A DNA stretch of 64,000 nucleotides from SAR324 cluster bacterium (GCA_015231825.1 JADGAV010000011.1:1-64000), one strand, 5' to 3'; counted from the first letter of the stretch, positions 26,979 to 35,933 are shown. Notes: generated by a model from the letters alone, not told the origin. Program-made: numbers and translations.

Positions 26979-27977
26979 TTAGATCGGCGATTGATTCTGA
27001 ATCACAGGAAACGTTCCATTGCACTGAGACAGCTCACTGCACAATTTCCAAAGATCCTGGGCTTCGTGAAGGTTATGGTGTGTCCTGCTGCTGCGATGAG
27101 TGGGACGTGGCTTTCGATCGAACCAGAAAAGACCGCTCTCCCTCATTTCCAAATTTGGATTGACGGTCAGCCAGATAATCGTATCGGCTCCCTGCTCAGG
27201 TGTTCTTAAAATTGAATGAGTGATTTTTCTAAAGGTCGGCAAAGAGTTTTGTATTCCCACGGTGTCTGCCCAGCCGGGGTGCATTGAAGCGACGAAGATT
27301 TTTTCTTTCAATTGATTTGCCCAGATTTTGCTGAGTACCACTTCCGCTCTTTTACTTTCAGCATACGCTTTGACCCCATTGTAAATGCGTTTTTTGAACA
27401 AAGGATCTGCCAGCTGCAAAGCAGCTCCATACATTCCTCCGGAAGAAACATTGACAATCCTTCCTCCTTTCGATTGCAGCAGATGCGGAATCATCAAATT
27501 GGTCATCAAAAAATAACCCATTGTATTTGTTGCAAAGGTCATTTCAATGGCTTCAGAATTAGTTTGCCGTTGATTGAGCAACACCCCGGCATTGTTAATC
27601 AAGCGATCCAATCCTGTTTTATACGAACGAAACCGTACCGCAAATTCTTTGATCTGGCGGGGTTCACTCATATCAACGATTTCCAGAAAAACATTCGGGT
27701 TGCCTGTTGATTGGATGATTTGACGTTGTGTGGTTTCTCCCGAATTCTGATTGCGGCAGATGAGAAAGACTGTGGCTCCAAGTTTTGCCAGATGGTGGCT
27801 CGTCACCTTGCCTAAGCCTGAATTCGCCCCGGTAACAAGGCAAACTTTGTCTTTCATAGAGACCTGCCGCTCATTTTCACTCCAAAGTTTTTTACGAACA
27901 GAATATCCAATGCGATCATACCCGAAAATTACAGTTTTATTGAGTAAATCGTCCATCCACGCTCGGATCACTCTCAT
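26979..27977 (-). CDS. Short-chain dehydrogenase/reductase
   Basis: A 332-residue SDR of the retinol-dehydrogenase/DHRS12-like type. After a 40-residue N-terminal extension come the cofactor loop TGANSGLG, NNAG, the catalytic serine in NVSSGG and the YAESK catalytic pair. The basic residue pattern in ICRNQ suggests NADP(H) preference. AGAGGA lies about 8 bases before the ATG. It probably reduces or oxidises a lipophilic carbonyl or alcohol; with the CFA-like methyltransferase and FAD oxidoreductase nearby, a modified fatty acyl chain is a reasonable candidate substrate. Confidence 0.85.
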   Translation of the reverse strand: MRVIRAWMDDLLNKTVIFGYDRIGYSVRKKLWSENERQVSMKDKVCLVTGANSGLGKVTSHHLAKLGATVFLICRNQNSGETTQRQIIQSTGNPNVFLEIVDMSEPRQIKEFAVRFRSYKTGLDRLINNAGVLLNQRQTNSEAIEMTFATNTMGYFLMTNLMIPHLLQSKGGRIVNVSSGGMYGAALQLADPLFKKRIYNGVKAYAESKRAEVVLSKIWANQLKEKIFVASMHPGWADTVGIQNSLPTFRKITHSILRTPEQGADTIIWLTVNPNLEMRESGLFWFDRKPRPTHRSSRTHHNLHEAQDLWKLCSELSQCNGTFPVIQNQSPI

Positions 27978-27988
27978 GCTTAAATCCT

Positions 27989-28399
27989 CTATGGAAGCTG
28001 TTGACCGTTGTCACTCAATTTTATTAGAATCAAAGAGCCAGCGCTGTAGACCACTCCCAATATTTCAATCCACCACAAACGAAGGGTGAAAGAATCATTG
28101 GATCCATCGATGAGAATCCCTGCTCCTCGGCTTAGGGCCAAACCGATAAATGTGAGAAGCATGGTGAAAACAGCAAACTCGAGTGAACGGTTGAACACTC
28201 CTGCATATATAAATACGATTCCCAGAGCTAATTCCAATCCTCCGTAGACAGCACGAATTTCTGTCGTTCCCGCCGGACCGCTCACTGTCAAAGGAAGTTT
28301 GCTGATCATCGTGCTGGTGGCAAAAATGAAGGATAGACCAAGGGCCACATACAGCAAACCGGTGCCGATCACGAAGAAGCGAACAATTGAAAGACTCAT
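27989..28399 (-). CDS. DUF4345 small membrane protein
   Basis: A 136-residue protein with four hydrophobic helices starting at the ATG 28399 (AGGAG site 7 bases upstream; an in-frame extension to 28426 has none). The signature GTTEIRAVYGGLELALG matches DUF4345. It lies 11 bp upstream of the SDR gene and so is in the same operon. Function unknown; probably an inner-membrane accessory. Confidence 0.75.
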   Translation of the reverse strand: MSLSIVRFFVIGTGLLYVALGLSFIFATSTMISKLPLTVSGPAGTTEIRAVYGGLELALGIVFIYAGVFNRSLEFAVFTMLLTFIGLALSRGAGILIDGSNDSFTLRLWWIEILGVVYSAGSLILIKLSDNGQQLP

Positions 28400-28458
28400 G
28401 GTTTTCTCCTGAAACAAAGATTGCAAATGATGACTATAAAATGTTTTGCGCAGTTCTA

Positions 28459-28929
28459 CTATGACTTTTCAGGAAGATTGAAAAATTTTTCGAGATACTG
28501 AAAACGAAAATTAAAAATATTTTGCAGCTGCTCGTTGACGACTAAGAAATGAACCAGGCGTCCCAGAAAACCAAAAGGCATTTGATAGTGAAGGGTATCG
28601 GTCATGGTGGTTCCCGTTTTGGAACTCTGAAATCGGTGTTCGTGATACCAGAATCGATACGGACCAAAGCGCTGTTCATCAATAAACAGGTAAGGTGCTT
28701 CAACGTGTTTAATCTCCGTCACCCAGGAAATCGGTATGCCCATTGGAAGCGTGATTTTATATTCGATTAACAAACCCGGATACACTTTCTCCGGAAGCGG
28801 TGAAACAATTTTGAAATTCAAATCATCAGGGGTGATTTTTTCTAGATTAGCGGGATTAGAAAAGAACGCCCATGTCTCATCAAGATTTTTGTTCAATTCC
28901 TGAGTCCGTTCCAACCGATACAATTTCAT
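28459..28929 (-). CDS. SRPBCC (START/Bet v1-like) ligand-binding protein
   Basis: A 156-residue protein with the SRPBCC pattern: TWAFFSNPANLEKITP at the N-terminus, ISWVTEI, DEQRFGPYRFWYHEH and a long C-terminal helix ending RFQYLEKFF. The fold has a hydrophobic cavity for lipids or polyketides. It is cytosolic. It lies between the periplasmic protein gene and DUF4345, and may bind the lipid intermediate handled by the cluster. The ligand is not known. Confidence 0.8.
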   Translation of the reverse strand: MKLYRLERTQELNKNLDETWAFFSNPANLEKITPDDLNFKIVSPLPEKVYPGLLIEYKITLPMGIPISWVTEIKHVEAPYLFIDEQRFGPYRFWYHEHRFQSSKTGTTMTDTLHYQMPFGFLGRLVHFLVVNEQLQNIFNFRFQYLEKFFNLPEKS

Positions 28930-28955
28930 AGATTCCCTTCGTGTAAAGTTTGTTT

Positions 28956-29714
28956 TTAGCGGGATTGGAGATTTCCGAGGGACATTGAATTTCCCTGGTA
29001 TTCCATCCGTATGCGGACATTGTGACTCTTGCCTTCGTCATTGTTGACATTGGAAAGCCCTTCGTACTGAAGCAGAAGACGAGTGCGGCGATCATAGGTC
29101 AGCAAAATCGGGTTCATAAAAGCTTTTAACAGAAAATTACTCACTCCAGTCTTAAACTGAATCCTTTCTTGAGTCTCTTTTTTTTCATTCTCTACTTTTT
29201 GAATTTCGAATTTTAAAAATTCCTGAATTGTCGGTACGATAAAATTGAATGTCAGGGTTTTGCCCGACAGAAGTGTTTCCCAATTCTCCAAAATAAAATA
29301 GTGAAAGCCAGCGTCTGCGACAACAGGGCCAGAAGGTTCAATATGTGTTTCAACTTCTGTGGAATCCCGATCTTTTTTAAATATAATTTTAAATTGGCTT
29401 CCTTCGCTCATCACACCTTCCGTGTAGCCATCGCGCATATCGGTCATCAAAAAATCGGGGCTTGTCAGCATTTTTCCGAATGCGATTTCTTTCTCAGCAA
29501 TCACCTTTCCTGAAGGAGAAAAATAAGTGACAGTTGCTTCTTGCGGACGGCCATCGATGGCAGATTCAAGATACTCCTCCGAGTACACCAGTTCACCCGA
29601 ATCCATATCATAGGCACGGCCAAGATAATGTGTTGAGGTTTCCTGAGACATCAGTTCAAAAGAAAAGAAAGTCATCAGGATTCCAAGGGACAATACGAAT
29701 GATTTAAATTTCAT
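28956..29714 (-). CDS. Periplasmic protein of unknown function
   Basis: A 252-residue protein with a clear signal peptide (hydrophobic residues 5-18, cleavage near MSQET). The rest is beta-rich and rich in paired charges (YSEEYLESAI, AEKEIAFGKM, KKDRDSTEVE). I do not recognise a named domain. The pattern suggests a lipid-facing beta barrel or beta sandwich like other envelope proteins. Its place inside the CFA/FAD/DUF2878 cluster suggests that it carries or senses modified lipid in the periplasm. Confidence 0.65.
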   Translation of the reverse strand: MKFKSFVLSLGILMTFFSFELMSQETSTHYLGRAYDMDSGELVYSEEYLESAIDGRPQEATVTYFSPSGKVIAEKEIAFGKMLTSPDFLMTDMRDGYTEGVMSEGSQFKIIFKKDRDSTEVETHIEPSGPVVADAGFHYFILENWETLLSGKTLTFNFIVPTIQEFLKFEIQKVENEKKETQERIQFKTGVSNFLLKAFMNPILLTYDRRTRLLLQYEGLSNVNNDEGKSHNVRIRMEYQGNSMSLGNLQSR

Positions 29715-29774
29715 CGTTCTTTTATGAGCCTCTTGTATTATTGACAGAGCAGTTCCATCGATGCAGCAAATTCG

Positions 29775-30311
29775 TCAGGATTGACAGGCATTGAAAGGAC
29801 CTTTCGAATTGCTCATCAAAAACTGAACAATGATGAGCATGGTTAAAGACCAAATCACCACAAGCCCTGCCAGATCCAGATAAGTGTTCCACTGCACATC
29901 TATCGCTCCCAGTTTTTCGGCAGCGAAATAGGCTAGTGGCCCGGCCACCCCTCCCATTCCGGCCGCCAGGAAAATTCGTTTTTCCAGCCATTTCATAGAA
30001 AAGTGAAAGGTCATTGCAAAATTGGCCCAGATTCCCCACATGTAGGGAGGATAAGTAGGAAAATAGTCCGAGGCGTAAACAAATGAAACCAGACCTAAAG
30101 AAGAAAATAGGGTTTCAACCACACCACCTAAAAGAACAACCTTGAAAATCAAATTGAGTTCTTCCAGGCGATTCGTGGCAATCCAGCCAAGATGAAACAC
30201 CAATACCCCTGCTACGAAAAGAAGTCCCCAATAGGGGATTTCCTGTCCGATACTCCAAACGGAAACAAACCAGGTGAGCTGAAACAGAAGAAAATTTAGT
30301 ATGTTCTTCAC
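29775..30311 (-). CDS. DUF2878 membrane protein
   Basis: A 178-residue protein with about six membrane helices and the DUF2878 signature PPYMWGIWANFAMTFHFSMKWL. The GTG start at 30311 overlaps the TGA stop of the CFA-like gene in a GTGA arrangement, so expression is coupled. DUF2878 proteins are regularly encoded next to CFA-like methyltransferases with DUF1365 and FAD oxidoreductases, which points to a membrane role in that pathway; the molecular function is unknown. Confidence 0.82.
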   Translation of the reverse strand: MKNILNFLLFQLTWFVSVWSIGQEIPYWGLLFVAGVLVFHLGWIATNRLEELNLIFKVVLLGGVVETLFSSLGLVSFVYASDYFPTYPPYMWGIWANFAMTFHFSMKWLEKRIFLAAGMGGVAGPLAYFAAEKLGAIDVQWNTYLDLAGLVVIWSLTMLIIVQFLMSNSKGPFNACQS

Positions 30312-31618
30312 GGCAAAACCGAAACGATCGGATCCCGGCGAGAAAAAGGCTTCGTGAACACCATTTGCGCGGTACTGATTCTTCGTTCTTCAAACAAACC
30401 TTCGCAATAACAAAAATAATAATTCCAAGTCCGGATAAATTCTTCAGAAAAACCTAATTGCAGGACCTGACTGATTTTGGCGGAAAAATTTTTCCGCCAG
30501 TGACGCAATGTTTCTGCATAGTGATTGCCGATGTCCTCCAGGTGAAAAAGCCGCATATTGGTCGATGTTTTCGTTGCCTTCATGATTTCTGTCAGCGAAG
30601 GAAGGCATCCTCCAGGGAAAATGTATTTTTGAATAAAATCGACTTCATTGACAGTTTTATCATACTTTTGATCATCGGTTGTAATGGATTGCAGCAGCAT
30701 AATTCCCTCAGGTTTCAATCGTTCACTGCAGATTTTGAAAAAATCGTTATAGTATTGATGGCCTACGGCTTCAATCATCTCGATCGATACCAATTTGTCA
30801 TATTGGCCTTCTAAAGTACGGTAATCTTGACAAAGTACGGTGATTCGATGGGATAAGCCTTCTTCTTTGATACGTTGAACTGCCAACTCATACTGCTTTG
30901 TTGAAATTGTTGTTGTAGTGACACGGCATCCGTAGTGTTTTGCTGCATAAATTGCCATTCCCCCCCACCCGGTCCCGATTTCGAGGAGATGATCCGATGC
31001 CTTTAAATCCAATTTTCGGCAGATGCGTTCCAGTTTTGCAAGCGAGGCTTTTTCCAGTGAGTCATTTTTGTTTTCAAAAATTGCAGAGGAGTACATCATT
31101 TTCTGATCGAGAAAAAGTTGGAAAAACTCATTGCTGAGATCATAATGGGCTGAAATGTTTTTCTTGCTGCCTTTTTTTGTGTTGATTCGCAGCGCATGAC
31201 TCAGATGATACAAGGACATAGCTATGGAAGCGCTCCCTGATTCCAGTCTTTCTGATTGATCGTCATTGAGTGCAATAATGCGAACAACTTGAGTGAGATC
31301 GGTGCAGGTCCATTCTCCCCGAATATAACTTTCAGCCGCTCCGATGCTGCCTCCCAGCAGGGTGCTGCCGTAAAAACGAGGATCGTGGACATAAATCGTC
31401 GCCTGCAGGTCAGAATACTTATTGTGCTTTCCAAAACTGGTTTGACCTTCCTGGTCGACGATCATGAGTTTGCCGTGTTGGAGTTTTTGCACCTTCCTGA
31501 ACAGCAAATTCCTGGCAGTGCGCTGAATCCATGACAAGCCTGAAACAGATTCGGTTACCTGTGACATTCCCTGTTCTGAATACAGAAGAGAGGTTGTGTT
31601 TGTTAGTAAGTTTTTCAT
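30308..31618 (-). CDS. Cyclopropane-fatty-acid-synthase-like SAM methyltransferase
   Basis: A 436-residue protein of the CfaA/UfaM type. An N-terminal lipid-binding domain (YSDLQATIYVHDPRFY, ESYIRGEW) precedes the SAM domain (LLEIGTGWGGMAIYAAKHYG). NISAHYDLSNEFFQLFLD, MMYSSAIF and QKYIFPGG are typical of enzymes acting on the double bond of phospholipid acyl chains. Members make cyclopropane or methylated unsaturated chains; in Rhodobacter sphaeroides one such enzyme starts furan fatty acid synthesis. AGGAG precedes the ATG by 7 bases. The flanking FAD oxidoreductase and DUF1365 genes favour an oxidised or furan-type product over a plain cyclopropane, but that is inference. Confidence 0.87.
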   Translation of the reverse strand: MKNLLTNTTSLLYSEQGMSQVTESVSGLSWIQRTARNLLFRKVQKLQHGKLMIVDQEGQTSFGKHNKYSDLQATIYVHDPRFYGSTLLGGSIGAAESYIRGEWTCTDLTQVVRIIALNDDQSERLESGSASIAMSLYHLSHALRINTKKGSKKNISAHYDLSNEFFQLFLDQKMMYSSAIFENKNDSLEKASLAKLERICRKLDLKASDHLLEIGTGWGGMAIYAAKHYGCRVTTTTISTKQYELAVQRIKEEGLSHRITVLCQDYRTLEGQYDKLVSIEMIEAVGHQYYNDFFKICSERLKPEGIMLLQSITTDDQKYDKTVNEVDFIQKYIFPGGCLPSLTEIMKATKTSTNMRLFHLEDIGNHYAETLRHWRKNFSAKISQVLQLGFSEEFIRTWNYYFCYCEGLFEERRISTAQMVFTKPFSRRDPIVSVLP

Positions 31619-31657
31619 GGGATGGCTCCTGATGAATGATTTTCACTGAGACTCAAC

Positions 31658-32443
31658 TCAGAGCTGAATGCGGGGGGTTGGAAGATTTTTCGGTTTTGGG
31701 TGATCAAATAAGGGTGCACGTTTCAGCCACAATTTGAGTGCCTGCCAATAAATGGCTGACGCGACCTTAAGAGTCATCAAAGGGTAATTGAGCAGAACCT
31801 TTCTGAGAGACTGAAGACTCAATTCTCTTCGGTTGAGAACCATTGTTGCGTCAAATATTATTTTATTTTCCTGCTCATTTTTCATATGGACGACCAATTT
31901 TTTGGCGGGAGTCGTAAAGTAATTTTCATAATCCATCTTCATATCCATGAATGGAGATACATGAAATTCTTTTGGATAGCGAAATCGTAAATGACTTTTC
32001 CCAAGTGCAGTATTCTTCGGATTTCCCAACACATAAAGATGACGCTCCCGCCACGGTGTATTGTTCACTTCAAGAACGACAGTTTCAACCGCCGAATCGT
32101 CTTCTTTGAAGCAATAGTAGAAACTGACCGGATTGAAGGTCAACCCCCAATAACGCAGATTGGTGAGGAGTCTTATGGGCCCCGGGGGTCGTTTCCCGGT
32201 CCGGGATTCAACCAGGCCTCTGATCGCCTCTTCCAGTGTGATGTTTGGATCTCCAAAATAATCATTTCTTCGATACGAAACTGGTGCAAACTTTTTGTCC
32301 GATAGTCCATGATTGGTTATCAAAGCAGGAAGTTCAGCCAAATCCAGGTACAGCAAATATTGTCGATACTGAAAAGAATGGAGTATGGGGCTGAACCTAC
32401 GATGCCTGACTGTCCCTTCGTATATGCAGCTTTGCATGATCAT
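31658..32443 (-). CDS. DUF1365 protein
   Basis: A 261-residue DUF1365 protein: IYEGTVRHRRFSPILHSFQYRQYLLYLDL at the N-terminus with typical spacing, then RRNDYFGD, LTNLRYWGLTFNPVSFYYC and the tail helix. The family is almost always encoded between an FAD oxidoreductase and a CFA-like methyltransferase, as here, and is presumed to act with them on acyl chains. It overlaps the FAD gene by 41-47 bp (ATGs at 32443 and 32437). No active site is known. Confidence 0.87.
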   Translation of the reverse strand: MIMQSCIYEGTVRHRRFSPILHSFQYRQYLLYLDLAELPALITNHGLSDKKFAPVSYRRNDYFGDPNITLEEAIRGLVESRTGKRPPGPIRLLTNLRYWGLTFNPVSFYYCFKEDDSAVETVVLEVNNTPWRERHLYVLGNPKNTALGKSHLRFRYPKEFHVSPFMDMKMDYENYFTTPAKKLVVHMKNEQENKIIFDATMVLNRRELSLQSLRKVLLNYPLMTLKVASAIYWQALKLWLKRAPLFDHPKPKNLPTPRIQL

Positions 32444-33698
32444 TTCCTGACAATTTCAAGGTTTCATTAAAATCTTCACACACATTCAACGCACTCATCA
32501 CACCATCTTCATGAAATCCGTATCTCCAATAGGCGCCGCAATAATAAGTGCGGTTCACACCGCTAATTTCGTGATGCCGTTTTTGAGCAGCCACTCCAGG
32601 CACCGTAAACAGAGGGTGGGAATAGTTGAATCGCCTGATCACTTTGGAATGATCAATTTTTTCGGAATAGTTGAGAGTCACAATGAAATTTTCATCACTT
32701 TTGATATTTTGTAAAATGTTCATATTGTAAGAAACCGCTACAGCTTGTTTTTCCTGTTTCAGTAAATGATAGTTCCAACTTGACCAGGCGTTGCTCCGCC
32801 TTGGCATCAGTGCAGAATCGGTGTGAAGCACGACCTCATTGTTCTGGTAGGGCATTTGCCTTAAAATGTCGATTTCCGCATCTGTGGGATCCTGCAGCAT
32901 ACGAAGTGCCTGGTCACTGTGAGCGGCAATAACAACATAATCAAAAATCTCACTTTCTCCATTTTGAGGAGTGACTTTTACATGATCTGGATAACGTTTT
33001 ATTTCTGCGATCGCAGTATTCAATCGGATTGCATCGCTGTAGGAAGCGGTCAATTTTTTAATATATTGATGCGAACCCCCTTTGATCACACGCCAGAGTA
33101 AATTGTTGTGGACATTCAAAAGACCATGATTGATGAAGAACTGAATGAAATACTGAGCCGGAAATTCGTATATTTGCTGACGAGAAGAAGACCAGATCGC
33201 CGCCCCCATTGGTATGACATAGTGCTCACGAAATTCTCTGGAATAGCGATTTTCTTCCAAAAATTCTCCCAATGTGAGCAGGCACCGATTCTGCTCCAGC
33301 AGTTTAGGAGCTTCTCGATTGAAGCGCAGAATATCTTTTAGCATGCGATAAAAGCTTAGCTTAAAAAAGTTTTTCCGTTGGCTGAATAGAGAGTTGAGCG
33401 AAGTCCCGCTGTACTCCAAACCTGAGTTTTCATCGCTCAAACTGAAACTCATGGATGTCTGCTGAGTTTCCACTTCCAGCAGATCAAGCAATTCTATGAA
33501 ATTTGGATAAGTGGCTTCATTGTAAACAATGAAACCGGTATCGATATCAAAAGCACCTTCTCTTGTTTCTACTGGTACAGTATGAGTATGGCCGCCGATA
33601 TAATCGTTGGCTTCAAAGACTGTGATTTGATGGTGGCGGTTGAGTAAATATGCAGCCACCATTCCTGAGATTCCGGATCCAATTATCGCGATTTTCAT
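32397..33698 (-). CDS. FAD-dependent oxidoreductase (amine-oxidase/desaturase type)
   Basis: A 433-residue flavoprotein with an N-terminal dinucleotide motif (AIIGSGISGMVAAYLL, then VFEANDYIGGHTHTV) and the ending ECGAYWRYG-like YYCGAYWRYGFHEDGV common to this family. It belongs to the NAD(P)/FAD-binding group related to amine oxidases and phytoene desaturases, which in Rhodobacter is tied to furan fatty acid formation and to the singlet-oxygen response. AGAGGAG precedes the ATG. It is the first gene of the eleven-gene cluster; a possible promoter, a conserved 19-bp element and a 9-codon mini-ORF lie upstream. Confidence 0.85.
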   Translation of the reverse strand: MKIAIIGSGISGMVAAYLLNRHHQITVFEANDYIGGHTHTVPVETREGAFDIDTGFIVYNEATYPNFIELLDLLEVETQQTSMSFSLSDENSGLEYSGTSLNSLFSQRKNFFKLSFYRMLKDILRFNREAPKLLEQNRCLLTLGEFLEENRYSREFREHYVIPMGAAIWSSSRQQIYEFPAQYFIQFFINHGLLNVHNNLLWRVIKGGSHQYIKKLTASYSDAIRLNTAIAEIKRYPDHVKVTPQNGESEIFDYVVIAAHSDQALRMLQDPTDAEIDILRQMPYQNNEVVLHTDSALMPRRSNAWSSWNYHLLKQEKQAVAVSYNMNILQNIKSDENFIVTLNYSEKIDHSKVIRRFNYSHPLFTVPGVAAQKRHHEISGVNRTYYCGAYWRYGFHEDGVMSALNVCEDFNETLKLSGNDHAKLHIRRDSQAS

Positions 33699-33724
33699 AA
33701 CTCTCCTCTTTTGTTTCTGGGCAT
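33695..33724 (-). other. Possible 9-codon leader ORF before the FAD gene
   Basis: ATG at 33724 opens a 9-codon frame (MPRNKRGEL) whose TGA (33697-33695) overlaps the ATG of the FAD gene as ATGA. An AGGAGG lies about 13 bases upstream, rather far. It may be a coupling leader or chance. Confidence 0.25.
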
Positions 33725-33744
33725 ACTGAATTTTATTCCTCCTG

Positions 33745-33763
33745 ATACAAACTGCATACCAAA
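33745..33763 (-). promoter_or_regulatory. 19-bp element shared with 50244-50262
   Basis: Read on the minus strand this is TTTGGTATGCA-N3-TGTAT. The same 16 fixed bases with the same 3-base gap occur at 50244-50262, also on the minus strand, 45 bases before the 56-residue ORF; here the element is 47 bases before the FAD gene start. It is AT/GC mixed and partly dyad (GTAT...TGTAT or GATACA...). A regulator site or an alternative-sigma promoter element would both fit. No other intergenic copy was found by eye. Confidence 0.5.
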
Positions 33764-33802
33764 GTCTAACACGATTTGCATGTTGTTCATTAACTCACTG
33801 TA

Positions 33803-33830
33803 ATTATATACAAAATAAAATTAAATTGAA
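33803..33830 (-). promoter_or_regulatory. Candidate sigma-70 promoter of the lipid/photo-stress cluster
   Basis: On the minus strand TTCAAT (33830-33825) and TATAAT (33808-33803) are separated by 16 bp. The -10 is perfect and the -35 weak, so activation may be needed. The transcript would start near 33796 and carry about 100 bases of leader including the 19-bp element. Confidence 0.4.
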
Positions 33831-33962
33831 GATTGCCGACTACTTCTCCCATCGCCATCTTTGAAGATTAATGATAAAAATGTAATGAATTTAAAATATT
33901 ATAAATATATCACTTTTTTCGCAGTGCTTCAGATTGAGATGAGAAGTGGAAAGTTCGGAATC

Positions 33963-35933
33963 TCAGGAACGCTGATAGCCAGGAAACACTTTGCGAATTT
34001 CATCTGCAACATCTTCGGGGAACCGCTTGAGCTGTCGGGAATAGCCTGAAAAAATATGGACTTTACTGCAGAGAAGTCCTCTCATGGCTTCAACTCCATC
34101 GGCTGGCAAGATGGGAAATTGCTGCTGATGTTTCGGATGAGTAATAAAATCCATCACTTCGGCAAAAACTTTTTTCAAGGGAATTCCTTTGGGTCGGCTT
34201 TGGGCATATCTGAGTACCAGCGCGCGAATTATATGTTGTGCCGAGATGGTAATGGACTGACTGCGGCGAGATGCAGGGTAGAGCAGGTTGAACAAACAAG
34301 TGTCCGGGAGTCCTTTGAGAACCGGTTGGATCACAAACGATGTTGGTTCTTTTTCCGAGACTGGAGGAGATTGATTCATTGTGAGGAGAATTGTTTTCTC
34401 ATCAACATCAATTGATAGTGGATTGAGGTAGCTCAATTGAATTTTCAGCGGTTTTTCAGATTTGGATTGAATACGGCCAAAATGGACATTCTTTGTATAT
34501 TCTGCCTGTTCCAGAATTTCGACATAGTCTTGGTGCACTTCTGCGGGATTGAGGATTTTCCAAAGTTTATGATCATGCTTCACAAAAACCTCCCAAAGTC
34601 GTTCGTAGTCTTGATAGACTGGATGAGACGAATTTAATACACCGGAGGGAAATTCAGGGGAGGATAGGGGAGATTTTGAGAATTTTTTGGCAGGATCCAT
34701 AATAACCCGAGAAGAATCATTTCCTTTTTCCAATTCAGCCTTTATCCAGGGTGTGTTGAATATTTCTGGAAAATCCTCACACTCCAACTGCTGTTTGCTG
34801 CACAGAGCAATCGCTCTCTGAATTGTATTTTCTAATTCTCTGATGTTGCCTTGCCATTTCCAATACTGCATCATGTTTAACGCCGAAGCGGCGATTCCTT
34901 CGACCTGGGGGTTTAGATGGGCATTTTGGCCGAAAAGGTGATGTGCCAGGGCAGGTATATCCTCAACTCTGTCCCGAAGCGGAGGAAGCTGCACAGTAAA
35001 GACGTTTATTCGATAAAGAAGATCTTCCCTGAATTCTCCGGATGTGATCATTTCCTCCAAGTTGCGGTTGGTTGCACTGATCAGCCGAACATCGATTTTG
35101 GTCGGCTTTTTACCGCCGATTGCCATAATTTCATTTTCCTGCAAAACACGAAGCATTTTCACCTGCAAAGACAGTGGCATGTCCCCGATTTCATCAAGAA
35201 ACAGGGTTCCTCCGTGTGCGAGTTTAATCAGTCCTTCCTTTTTTTCGAAGGCTCCGGTGAATGCCCCTTTTTCATGTCCAAAGAGTTCGCTTTCAAACAA
35301 GTCCTTCGGGATAGCCCCGCAGTTAACGGCAACGAAAGCTCCCCGATGGCGCCGGCTTTGACTGTAGATCGATCTTGCAATGAGTTCCTTTCCAGTTCCG
35401 GTCTCTCCACGAATGAGGACGGGAATATCCAGGGGAGCAACTTTGGAAACCAAAGTGATCACTTCCTGAAAACGAGGGGATTGGCCGATCAGTTCCCGGG
35501 GCCTTTCAACAGATCGGGTTCGGAATGCTTTATTCAGCTGGTATTCATTCGAAAGGGCCTTTCGTTCATGAATCAGGTTTTGGGAGCGCAGTAAGGCATC
35601 CTGCAGCTGATTCTGGTTGAAGGGTTTGGACAGATAGTCATCAAAATGACTGTCTCTGAATGCAGCAATCAACGTTTCTCGCGTTTCAAAACCAGTTGTC
35701 ATGATGGTCACCAGATTGGGAAAATCCTGCTTTATCTCTTTGCCAAGATGGAGACCATCAATTTCCGGCATTTGCTTGTCAATAATGATGAGGTCAAATT
35801 GACTGATGTTTGCTTCCGGTTTGAGAGCATCACGGCCGTTTCTCATGAATTCAATTTCAAATGAATAGGGTTTGAGCCATCCCTTGATCAAGGCCCCAGC
35901 TGCCGGATCGTCATCAATCACTAATATTTTCAT
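33963..35933 (-). CDS. NtrC-type sigma-54 response regulator lacking a recognisable DNA-binding domain
   Basis: Start at the ATG 35933, 8 bases after AGAGGTGG. The 656-residue product has a receiver (1-120; acceptor Asp52 in IIIDKQMPEIDG, Lys103 in SKPF), then an AAA+ domain: Walker A GETGTGKE (176-183), the sigma-54 contact loop GAFTGA (223-228), Walker B TLFLDEIG and RDRVEDIP. After the AAA+ domain (to about 392) one expects a Fis-type helix-turn-helix; instead there are about 260 residues of mixed alpha/beta sequence with no HTH that I can recognise. It should activate sigma-54 polymerase when phosphorylated, perhaps from solution or through a partner. It is encoded between the lipid cluster and the LOV kinase. 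Confidence 0.85.
   Translation of the reverse strand: MKILVIDDDPAAGALIKGWLKPYSFEIEFMRNGRDALKPEANISQFDLIIIDKQMPEIDGLHLGKEIKQDFPNLVTIMTTGFETRETLIAAFRDSHFDDYLSKPFNQNQLQDALLRSQNLIHERKALSNEYQLNKAFRTRSVERPRELIGQSPRFQEVITLVSKVAPLDIPVLIRGETGTGKELIARSIYSQSRRHRGAFVAVNCGAIPKDLFESELFGHEKGAFTGAFEKKEGLIKLAHGGTLFLDEIGDMPLSLQVKMLRVLQENEIMAIGGKKPTKIDVRLISATNRNLEEMITSGEFREDLLYRINVFTVQLPPLRDRVEDIPALAHHLFGQNAHLNPQVEGIAASALNMMQYWKWQGNIRELENTIQRAIALCSKQQLECEDFPEIFNTPWIKAELEKGNDSSRVIMDPAKKFSKSPLSSPEFPSGVLNSSHPVYQDYERLWEVFVKHDHKLWKILNPAEVHQDYVEILEQAEYTKNVHFGRIQSKSEKPLKIQLSYLNPLSIDVDEKTILLTMNQSPPVSEKEPTSFVIQPVLKGLPDTCLFNLLYPASRRSQSITISAQHIIRALVLRYAQSRPKGIPLKKVFAEVMDFITHPKHQQQFPILPADGVEAMRGLLCSKVHIFSGYSRQLKRFPEDVADEIRKVFPGYQRS

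Noticed and set aside
33901..33912. ATAAATATATCA also present at 36053-36064, flanking the sigma-54 regulator gene
   Set aside because: Both copies lie in very AT-rich DNA, so a 12-base match is weak evidence; no longer similarity surrounds them.
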